From assembly GCA_018970725.1 (NCBI GenBank), contig JAGWVU010000020.1:1-64000 (forward strand): 64,000 nt of DNA, in the 5' to 3' direction. This DNA is from Verrucomicrobiota bacterium. GTDB lineage: Bacteria; Verrucomicrobiota; Verrucomicrobiia; Verrucomicrobiales; DEV007. A model generated the notes under the pieces. The model searched no databases, had not been told where the DNA came from, and saw only the letters and a list, made by a program, of their open reading frames with translations. The position numbers and the translations under genes were made by a program. This document shows, piece by piece, positions 1 through 6,540 of the stretch (its first letter is position 1; every line of letters starts with the position of its first letter).

Positions 1-1541
1 TCCTGGATCCGCGGCAGGACGTCTTCGAGGTATTCGACGGGATTGACTTCGTGGAGACGGCAGTTCTCGATGATCGTGTAAAGGATCGCCGACTGCTGCC
101 CTGCCTCGGGATGACCGATGAAAAGCCAGTTCTTTTTCCCGATCGCCGTGGGCCGGATCGCGTTCTCCACCCAGTTGTTGTCGATCTCCACTTCGCCGTT
201 TCCAGAGTCCGCGTATCGGACCAGGGCGTTCCAACGGCCCAGGGTGTATTCGATGGCCTTGCCCAGCGGGCTCGATGGCAAGATCGAGGCCCGGGCACGG
301 TCGGCGTCGAGGCGCGCTTTGATCGACGCGAGAATCGGCTGGCTCTTCTGAAGGCGCAGCGCGCTTCTGGCTTCAGCGCTCATCCGCGACTCCCTGGCCT
401 CGGTTTCCACCCGGTAGAGTTTTTGGATCTCCATCATATACCAGCCGGCGTCAGGGCCGTTGGCGTCGATGGACTCGTAGAACTTGCGCCGGGCATGGCT
501 CCAACAGGCAAAGAGGTTCAACCCCGGATTCTTCCGGCACAGCGTCATATAGGCGGAGTATCCATCGGTCTGCAGATTGCCCGAAAAATCGCCGAGCATC
601 TCCTCGGCCACGCGGTGCGAACGGCCGGGATCAAACCAGAAAAGCACGCCGTGCCCGGGTCGCTTGATCACCCAGAAGAAGCTCTTCTTCGTCTTGCCTT
701 TGGTGTCCGGATCCATGAGCCGGATCGTGGTTTCATCCATCTGCAGGTAGCCTCCCTGTCGCAGTTCGTAGAGCAAGGCTTCATAGAGCTCCTGGAGATG
801 CGGTCGAGTGCGCTTCATCCAATGGCACATCGTCTGCCGCTCCAAGACGACACCATAACGGCGTCTGAAAATCTGCTCGGTCCGGTAAAACGGAATGTGA
901 TCGCAATATTTGGAGACGATCAAGTGGACCAACAAACTGCACGCCGCGATCGCTCCGGGAATTATCCGGTAGGCGGGCGGCATCTCGGCGGTGACGACGG
1001 GTTCCGGACAGAGCTCTGCTCCCGCACCGGGTGAGGCGGCACGGACCTCGCGGCGTATGATGACTCGAACAAAGTGACCGGCAACCCACTTGATTTTGAT
1101 GCTCTGTTCCCAACGCACGAACTTGCGCTCGGCGCCGGTGACCGGGCAAATGCGCTGCCCCTCGGGGACGAGGATCTCGATCATCTCCTCGCGCATCGCT
1201 TCCGGGAAGAACGTGCGCTTGCCCCGGGGCTTTAGCTTCGTCTTCTCCTTGTCCTTGTCCTGGTCCTTGCCGGCAGGAGCGGCATCCGCCTTCTCCGGAC
1301 TGGAAGCGGCCGCCGTCTCCTCGGCGATAACGGATTGGACGGCTTCGGCAAAGAGTTGCAGCTGGTCGGGATGGGTCTTCTCGCTGCTGGGCCCGAATTG
1401 TTTGTCAAGCAATTGACGCAGCTTCCACTCCAACTGCTGACGCAAGGCGCGTTCCTTCGCCAGCTCCTCTTTGAGAGCCTCGTTTTCTAGGAGCAATTGC
1501 TCGGCTGTCAGTGGCGTTTCGATGCCTTTATCATAATGCAA
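1..1541 (-). CDS. tnpC: IS66-family transposase TnpC, C-terminus cut by the window edge
   Basis: This is the DDE transposase that carries out IS66 transposition. Translation is open from a TTG at 1541-1539, directly after an in-frame TAA, to position 1, giving about 513 residues, close to the full family length. The N-terminus is a coiled-coil-like Glu/Lys/Leu stretch, followed by a lysine-rich linker. The DDE core shows QMDETTIRL, then LQTDGYSAY, and finally DNNWVENAIRP with the catalytic Glu, followed by GKKNWLFIGHPEAG. Only the last few residues should be missing. It lies 21 bp downstream of tnpB. I saw no internal stop, so it appears intact. Confidence 0.9.
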   Translation of the reverse strand, partial: MHYDKGIETPLTAEQLLLENEALKEELAKERALRQQLEWKLRQLLDKQFGPSSEKTHPDQLQLFAEAVQSVIAEETAAASSPEKADAAPAGKDQDKDKEKTKLKPRGKRTFFPEAMREEMIEILVPEGQRICPVTGAERKFVRWEQSIKIKWVAGHFVRVIIRREVRAASPGAGAELCPEPVVTAEMPPAYRIIPGAIAACSLLVHLIVSKYCDHIPFYRTEQIFRRRYGVVLERQTMCHWMKRTRPHLQELYEALLYELRQGGYLQMDETTIRLMDPDTKGKTKKSFFWVIKRPGHGVLFWFDPGRSHRVAEEMLGDFSGNLQTDGYSAYMTLCRKNPGLNLFACWSHARRKFYESIDANGPDAGWYMMEIQKLYRVETEARESRMSAEARSALRLQKSQPILASIKARLDADRARASILPSSPLGKAIEYTLGRWNALVRYADSGNGEVEIDNNWVENAIRPTAIGKKNWLFIGHPEAGQQSAILYTIIENCRLHEVNPVEYLEDVLPRIQ

Positions 1542-1562
1542 TTATCCTGCCACGCCACTCAA

Positions 1563-1928
1563 TTATGCAGCTTTGTTTCCATTGGTGCGATGCCAGCGCT
1601 TCATCTTCGTGCCCCGGGGATCAATCCCGCCCAAGAGCATGGCCAATTGCTCTTGGGCCAGTGATGAATGCGTGCCGTCTTCCGCGGGCCAATCCCAGCT
1701 GAACGCTCCTTTCTCCAATCGCTTGGCGCAGACCCAGAGTCCTGAACCATCCCAAAAGAGAAGTTTGATGCGGTTGCGGGAGCGATTGCAAAAGACAAAA
1801 ACATGACCGCTCGCCGGATCTTGTCCCAACTGCCGGGCCACGATGCCATACAAGCCGTTGAAGCTCTTGCGCATATCGGTGGGTCCGGTCACGATGAAGA
1901 CCCGCGTCGCCGCGCCCAGGGGGATCAT
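1563..1928 (-). CDS. tnpB: IS66-family accessory protein TnpB (Orf2)
   Basis: The 121-residue product matches the IS66 Orf2 size and motifs: MIPLGAATRVFIVTGPTDMR at the start, then KSFNGLYGIV, GHVFVFCNRSRNRIKLLFWD and WVCAKRLEKG. The protein is needed for IS66 transposition, but its biochemical role is not settled. I chose the ATG at 1928 because the family begins there. This ATG overlaps the TGA of the upstream tnpA remnant (ATGA), a typical translational coupling. An upstream in-frame extension to 2054 exists but does not look like coding sequence. Confidence 0.9.
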   Translation of the reverse strand: MIPLGAATRVFIVTGPTDMRKSFNGLYGIVARQLGQDPASGHVFVFCNRSRNRIKLLFWDGSGLWVCAKRLEKGAFSWDWPAEDGTHSSLAQEQLAMLLGGIDPRGTKMKRWHRTNGNKAA

Positions 1929-2097
1929 ATCGGTTTGGCTGCGGCGGCCGTCAGTTCGACGAGGATCCGGGCAATCTGCGAGCACGGGCAATGCACACAA
2001 ACTGGACCGAGCGGTGAGTTCAGTTCGATTCGCGCCGTGGCGGATGCCGGCCACCCTGGCTTGGAAGCCGGGGGTGAATAGATGCTCCCCTTCAGAC
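1925..2097 (-). pseudogene. Remnant of IS66 tnpA (Orf1), N-terminus missing
   Basis: Between the element end and tnpB one minus frame reads SATARIELNSPLGPVCVHCP and then QIARILVELTAAAAKPI before a TGA that overlaps the tnpB ATG. This resembles the C-terminal tail of IS66 TnpA proteins, a short beta segment followed by an 'xxIARLLxEL' helix. A normal TnpA is about 100-130 residues with an N-terminal helix-turn-helix. Here only about 50 codons fit between the terminal repeat and tnpB, and I see no start codon. It could instead be a short coupling leader. The assignment rests on position and weak similarity. Confidence 0.4.
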
Positions 2098-2105
2098 GCT
2101 TACGG

Positions 2106-3329
2106 TCAATCCAACCAGTCCCATGCCGGAACAACCCTGATGGCATGGCCATTTTCCGTGAGTGCGTCGGCCTGATCCAGCGTCAGCACAAGCAACTCTC
2201 GCGGGTTCCCGCCCGCAGCACCGGGGAGCGTGGCAGCGGCGAGGAGGCCGCGCAGTTCGCGGGTGCGATTTTCCGGCGTGAGGCGGGCACAGCATTGGAT
2301 GGCGAGCTTGGGCGTAATGAAATCGCACTCCCATTCGTGCGGCGCGGCGGCGTAGGCCGGGACTTCGCCGCCGCGCCGCAAGGCGAGCAGGACGGCGTTT
2401 TCCAGCTTGCGCCCGAGGTCGGGCGTGGGGTTCGGGCTGTTGGCGGCGGCAAGGCCGGTGTCCACGGCGTAGTATTTTGGCGGGCTGACGATGCGCTGCC
2501 GGTGCGAGGTGCTGAACCGCGGCACGGAGAGGAGCAGCCACGCATCCTGCAAATACTCGATAAGCCGTCCGGTCTGCGCGACGGCAGGCAGACCGAGGCC
2601 CTTGGTGATTGCCTGGAGGGAGAGCGGCTGCCCGGGGTGTGCGAGCAGGTGCAGCGCGAGCGTCATCAGCGGACGCACGGCACGAAGGGCGTGGCGGGAG
2701 ACGATATCGCGCTGGACGATATCGCGCAGCAACTCGCGCAGGAGCACGGGCGCCAGCTCCGGACCGGCCTGGAGCGCACCGGGGAATCCGCCCCGGCGCA
2801 GGAAATCCCCGAGCGATTCCGCGCCCGGCGTCGCGCCGGTGAAGGCGAGGAATTCACGGTAGGAGAAGGGATAGACCTCGTGCGAGAGGTGCCGCCCGGT
2901 GAGCTTGGTGCCCAGTTCGCGACCGAGCAGCGAGGCATTCGATCCGGTGACGCACACGCGTCGGCCCGCATCGAGCAACGCGCGCACAAGCCGCTGCCAC
3001 TCGGGCACCTCCTGCACTTCATCCAGATAGACCGCCACGCCGGGATGGTGTTCGTCGAAAACAGAGAGCACCGTGGTAAAATCCTCCGGCCCCAAACCGT
3101 AGAGCCGCGTATCCTCGCACTGCAGCGCGACCGCCGTGCCGCCTTCATGCTGCCGGATCTGTTGCTGAAGCGTGCTCTTCCCGCATCTCCGGACCCCGGT
3201 GAGGATAAGCACATGGGAAGCAACGCCACCCGGCCAGCCGGGCCGCCGGAGCCGGGTAATTTCGTGCGCTGGAGTCGGCGCAGGCGGTGAACTGGCGAGG
3301 GCGGAGACAAGTGTTTCTCGTAATAGCAT
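2106..3329 (-). CDS. AAA_14 / DUF4143 family ATPase
   Basis: This 407-residue protein belongs to the AAA_14-DUF4143 ATPases, widespread and often horizontally transferred, of unknown cellular role. The Walker A motif is GVRRCGKS (about residues 45-52), Walker B is VAVYLDE (98-104), and a sensor-like VCVTGSNASLL follows. The C-terminal DUF4143 half has the typical KYYAVDTGLA and a restriction-endonuclease-like segment ending in WECDFI. The ATG at 3329 begins MLLRETLV; a longer frame to 3476 runs into repeat-like DNA and was not used. The native C-terminus is retained although an IS66 element ends 2 bp after the stop codon. Confidence 0.85.
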   Translation of the reverse strand: MLLRETLVSALASSPPAPTPAHEITRLRRPGWPGGVASHVLILTGVRRCGKSTLQQQIRQHEGGTAVALQCEDTRLYGLGPEDFTTVLSVFDEHHPGVAVYLDEVQEVPEWQRLVRALLDAGRRVCVTGSNASLLGRELGTKLTGRHLSHEVYPFSYREFLAFTGATPGAESLGDFLRRGGFPGALQAGPELAPVLLRELLRDIVQRDIVSRHALRAVRPLMTLALHLLAHPGQPLSLQAITKGLGLPAVAQTGRLIEYLQDAWLLLSVPRFSTSHRQRIVSPPKYYAVDTGLAAANSPNPTPDLGRKLENAVLLALRRGGEVPAYAAAPHEWECDFITPKLAIQCCARLTPENRTRELRGLLAAATLPGAAGGNPRELLVLTLDQADALTENGHAIRVVPAWDWLD

Positions 3330-3777
3330 ACCGGTGTTCTTTACAAGATACACGGCATTCAAGTCCTGGGCAACCCGAACCGGGCGAGAGCTTGAGTCCA
3401 GAAAGGATCCACGGAACCACGGAACACCCTGCATCCACGGAACCGCAGCGGAAGGGTGATTGAAAAGGCCGGTCACCCTTTGGGTGAAGACGGTGTAAGA
3501 TCATCCCGCTTTACGGCGCACTTCTCTTGCGGCGCGGTGGCTGGTGGGGGGAGGGTTGTTTTGCAGGCGGGACGCCCGCAGGACCTCACAGCCGGGACGG
3601 CTGTGTCCCGGCTCTGGGAAGAGAGCCCTGGAAAGGAACCTGGGACCCACGGAACCCAATGCATCCACAGACATGAGCCGATCCCCTTCCCTTTCGGTGT
3701 GTTCCGTGGATTCCGCGGGTGGTCATTCCCGTTTTTCGGTTGAGAAATGCGGGCCGGCTTTTTGCGCTTCCGCCAGG
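3330..3777. other. Gene-free stretch between the ATPase and the DUF58 operon
   Basis: No convincing coding sequence lies in these 448 bp. The stretch holds short degenerate copies of a 'cacggaacc/tgcatccac' unit (about 3406-3443 and 3645-3672), an inverse-oriented 'tgttccgtggattccgcg' near 3699-3716, and two small hairpins near 3567-3605. Motifs of this sort look like dispersed intergenic repeats. It separates two minus-strand transcription units and would hold the ATPase promoter and the DUF58 operon's 3' end, but I could not place a promoter or a T-tailed terminator. Confidence 0.6.
3567..3605. repeat. Tandem pair of small hairpins, possible dispersed intergenic repeat
   Basis: GCGGG-ACG-CCCGC (3567-3579) is followed seven bases later by CACAGCCG-GGA-CGGCTGTG (3587-3605). 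The second has an 8-bp perfect stem and a 3-base loop. No T-tract follows on either strand, so a Rho-independent terminator is unlikely. The twin-hairpin layout and the nearby 'ccacggaacc' units suggest a dispersed repeat, but only one copy is visible here. Confidence 0.45.
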
Positions 3778-4725
3778 TCACCGGGAAGGCCGGCGGGAAG
3801 GCGGTTTGGCTTTGCCCCGCCGGCGACGGCGGATCAGGAATTCCCAGAGGGCCTCTTCCAAGGGGCGGTCGGTGGTGAGGGTCACCCACTCGATTCCGTT
3901 CTCCAAGGCCGCCTGGCGAATCTCTTTTTCATGCGCGGCGAATCGTGTCCGGTAGCGTTCCCCGGCTTGCGCCGGATCGACGAACAGTTCGCGCCCGCTC
4001 TCCAGATCGAGAAAATGGCCGGACCGCTCGAAGGCAAAGCTGACTTCCACCGGATCCAAGACGCGGAAAAGGACCACGTCGTGGCCTGCGGAACGCAGGG
4101 ACCGCAAACCGGACACGACGCCGCCGGAGGGGACGAGAAAATCCGAAACCACCACCACGAGGCCCCGTTTCCGGCACAAGAACGGGATGCGGCGCAGCAT
4201 CGCCTCCAGACCGGTCCCGGTCCCGGTCCCCGCGGCTTCCCGTTGCAGCAGGGTCATGAACCGGCGCAAATGCCCCGGGCGGGAGCGGGGCGGCAACTGC
4301 TCCGCGATCCGTTCATGAAACGTGGTCAATCCAATTGCGTCGCCTTGGCCGGAAAGGAAGTAACCGAGGCTCGCCGCCAGCGTGTGCGCGTAATCCACCT
4401 TGCGCACCGGACCGGAGGCAAAGGTCATGGAGCGGCTCTGGTCGACGAAGAAATAAGCCCGCAAGCTGGTCTCATCCTCATACTTCTTGATGAAGTGGCG
4501 GTCGCTCCGCGCCAAAACCTTCCAATCGAGATAACGCGGATCGTCCCCCTGGGTGTATTGCCGGTATTCGCTGAACTCGACCGAAAAGCCGTGGAAAGGG
4601 CTGCGGTGGAGCCCCCGCCACAATCCCTCGACCACCGCCCGCGCCCGCAACTCGAGGGACCGGATCCGCATCAGGGCGGCCGGATCGAGAAACCGCGTGG
4701 CGCCGGATCCCGTTGAAGCGTTCAC
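3778..4725 (-). CDS. DUF58 domain protein (MoxR partner)
   Basis: The 315-residue protein is a DUF58 member, a von Willebrand A-like family encoded next to MoxR ATPases and implicated in envelope or complex assembly. The hallmark FSEYRQYTQGDDPRYLDWKV lies near residues 51-70, followed by FFVDQSRSM, which fits the metal-site DxSxS motif. VVVVSDFL marks the second half of the fold. No membrane segment is evident, unlike many DUF58 proteins. Translation starts at GTG (4725), and the GTGA overlaps the MoxR stop codon by 4 bp, so the two are translationally coupled. It is the last gene of the operon. Confidence 0.9.
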   Translation of the reverse strand: MNASTGSGATRFLDPAALMRIRSLELRARAVVEGLWRGLHRSPFHGFSVEFSEYRQYTQGDDPRYLDWKVLARSDRHFIKKYEDETSLRAYFFVDQSRSMTFASGPVRKVDYAHTLAASLGYFLSGQGDAIGLTTFHERIAEQLPPRSRPGHLRRFMTLLQREAAGTGTGTGLEAMLRRIPFLCRKRGLVVVVSDFLVPSGGVVSGLRSLRSAGHDVVLFRVLDPVEVSFAFERSGHFLDLESGRELFVDPAQAGERYRTRFAAHEKEIRQAALENGIEWVTLTTDRPLEEALWEFLIRRRRRGKAKPPSRRPSR

Positions 4726-5708
4726 GATGCGAGGAGATGATCAATCACCCGGGAAACCGTGACGCCCTCGGCCTCCGCGCGGAAGTTGACGAGGATGCGG
4801 TGCCGCAGCACCGGCAAGGCCAGGGCCCGGACATCCTCCACGATGACATGGGCCCGCCCTTCCAACAGCGCCCGGGCTTTCCCGGCGAGGATCAGGTTTT
4901 GCGCGGCCCGGGTTCCGGCCCCCCACTCCACCCACTCGTTGACATAGGAGGAGGTTCCTTCCCGGTTCGGGCGCGAGGCCGCCACCAAACGGACCGCGAA
5001 ACGGGCCACCTCCTCGGAAACCGGGACACGCCGCACCACCCGGTGGAAATTGAGCACATCGGTCCCGTTGAAGAGACGGCGCGGGGATTCCCCGGGCAGA
5101 CCGGTGGTTTTGCGCACCACCGCCACCTCCTCGTCCTCGCTCAGGTAGTCGATGTTCACGTTGAACATGAACCGGTCGAGCTGGGCCTCGGGCAGGGGAT
5201 AAGTCCCTTCCATCTCGATCGGATTCTGCGTGGCGAGGACAAAGAACGGCTCCTCCAGACGGAGCGAGCGACCGGCCACCGAGACCTGATGTTCCTGCAT
5301 CGCCTCCAGCAACGCGCTCTGGGTCTTGGGGGGCGTGCGGTTGATCTCATCCGCCAGGATCAGGTTGGCGAAAATCGGTCCCCGCTGGAACTCCATCGAA
5401 CGGCCGCCGTCCGGGGATTCGCGCAGGATTTCGGTCCCGGTGATGTCCGAGGGCATGAGGTCCGGGGTGAACTGGATCCGGTGGAACGAGAGATCGAAAA
5501 CGTCCGCCAAGGTCCGGATGAGCAAGGTTTTGGCCAGACCGGGCGCACCGGTGAGGAGACAATGGCCGCCGCTCAAGAGCGCGATCAGAAGCTGGCCGAT
5601 GACCTCTTTCTGCCCCACCACCACTTTGGCCAGTTCGGTCTCGATCTGATCCCTGGCCCGGCCGAGGCGCTCGGCGGTCTCCTTTTCCAGTGCGTAGTCC
5701 ATATCCAT
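4722..5708 (-). CDS. MoxR-family AAA+ ATPase
   Basis: This 328-residue AAA_3 ATPase has Walker A GAPGLAKT (about 54-61), Walker B LILADEINR (116-123) and the MoxR signature VLATQNPIEMEGTYPLPEAQ with the sensor Asn. The C-terminal lid carries the usual 'ALPVLRHRILVNF' segment. MoxR proteins act as chaperone-like ATPases for partner proteins with vWA or DUF58 domains. It sits 7 bp after the DUF4159 gene and overlaps the DUF58 gene by 4 bp, which supports a joint complex. A second ATG lies 6 bp further in. Confidence 0.95.
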   Translation of the reverse strand: MDMDYALEKETAERLGRARDQIETELAKVVVGQKEVIGQLLIALLSGGHCLLTGAPGLAKTLLIRTLADVFDLSFHRIQFTPDLMPSDITGTEILRESPDGGRSMEFQRGPIFANLILADEINRTPPKTQSALLEAMQEHQVSVAGRSLRLEEPFFVLATQNPIEMEGTYPLPEAQLDRFMFNVNIDYLSEDEEVAVVRKTTGLPGESPRRLFNGTDVLNFHRVVRRVPVSEEVARFAVRLVAASRPNREGTSSYVNEWVEWGAGTRAAQNLILAGKARALLEGRAHVIVEDVRALALPVLRHRILVNFRAEAEGVTVSRVIDHLLAS

Positions 5709-5715
5709 CGGAGCG

Positions 5716-6540
5716 TCAGTGGGTGAGGGCGTAAAACACGATGTTGATGCCCATCGGAAATGATTTCTTCTCGGAAAACTCGCGGAAATACCATTCGTTC
5801 TCCCCTTCCCGCTCCCAGCCGTCGCCGAGATCGGTGTTGTGGCAGATGATCATCATCATCCGGCCGTCGTCATCAAAAACCCCGCGGAAATGGGGCGTCT
5901 CGGCCCCCGCCTTGTACCATTCGTAGGTCACGCCCAGCCCGGAATCCCGCGCCTCCAGGGCGGTGCCGATGGCCGGAATCTGCGGCTTTTCCTTGAGGTC
6001 GAACACGCAGTGGAAAATCTCGTGGGAAAGCGGCAATTCCTCCGGCTCGCGATCCGGAAAGATCATCTTGAAGGCGCGGTGAAAGCCTTCCCACTCCTCG
6101 TCCCCCCAAAAGTCATCCACCATGAGGAAGCCTCCGTTGAGGAGGTAATCCCGCAGCACCGCGGCCTGTTCCTCCGTGAGGTCGATGTGCCCCGGCTCCA
6201 CCAGGTAGAGAAAGGGATAAGGCTTGAGCTGCTCCGACTCGAGGTCCACCACCACCGGATCCGGGTGCACCCGCAACGAGGTCAACTGCTGGAGCCGCCA
6301 CGAGAAATTCAACTCCGCCTCCGGGTAATCCGTCTGCCATTTTCCGAACCGCCGCCCCGCCCGCTCGCTCCAGGAATCGTAACGGATCCGGGCGAAGCGG
6401 AAGCTGTCGTGCGGCAGTTCTTTGCTTCCTTCCCAATCGGGAAAATCACCGAACCCGCGCAGATGCATCCGCGGATTGTCCCGTTCCCCGGCAGGGAGGA
6501 GGCCCGCCGTCAGCAAACAGAGCAGCAGGACGCGGATCAT
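5716..6540 (-). CDS. DUF4159 domain protein, exported
   Basis: The 274-residue protein has a signal peptide (MIRVLLLCLLTAGLLPAG) followed by a DUF4159 domain with FARIRYDSW, LVEPGHIDLTEEQAAVLRDY and the typical GGFLMVDDFWG, a glutamine-amidotransferase-like fold. DUF4159 proteins recur with MoxR, DUF58 and Bat-type genes in bacteria with complex envelopes; the function is unknown. The ATG overlaps the stop codon of the upstream TPR gene (ATGA, 6537-6540) and the MoxR gene follows 7 bp later. The signal peptide points to a periplasmic or membrane-facing role. Confidence 0.88.
   Translation of the reverse strand: MIRVLLLCLLTAGLLPAGERDNPRMHLRGFGDFPDWEGSKELPHDSFRFARIRYDSWSERAGRRFGKWQTDYPEAELNFSWRLQQLTSLRVHPDPVVVDLESEQLKPYPFLYLVEPGHIDLTEEQAAVLRDYLLNGGFLMVDDFWGDEEWEGFHRAFKMIFPDREPEELPLSHEIFHCVFDLKEKPQIPAIGTALEARDSGLGVTYEWYKAGAETPHFRGVFDDDGRMMMIICHNTDLGDGWEREGENEWYFREFSEKKSFPMGINIVFYALTH

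Larger units (their letters stand above)
1..2103 (-). mobile_element. IS66-family insertion sequence, right part outside the window
   Basis: The block carries TnpC and TnpB of the IS66 family on the minus strand, in the usual order. Its outer end is set by GTAAGCG read on the minus strand (2103-2097), the sequence with which IS66-family terminal repeats normally begin. The other end lies left of position 1. IS66 elements usually duplicate 8 bp, so 2104-2111 (GGTCAATC) is the expected target copy, but its partner cannot be seen here. The element touches the 3' end of the neighbouring ATPase gene. Confidence 0.85.

Noticed and set aside
2082-3290. Plus-strand open frame of 402 codons opposite the ATPase
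   Set aside because: It is antisense to a well-supported AAA_14/DUF4143 gene; its product is Arg/Gly-rich without motifs.
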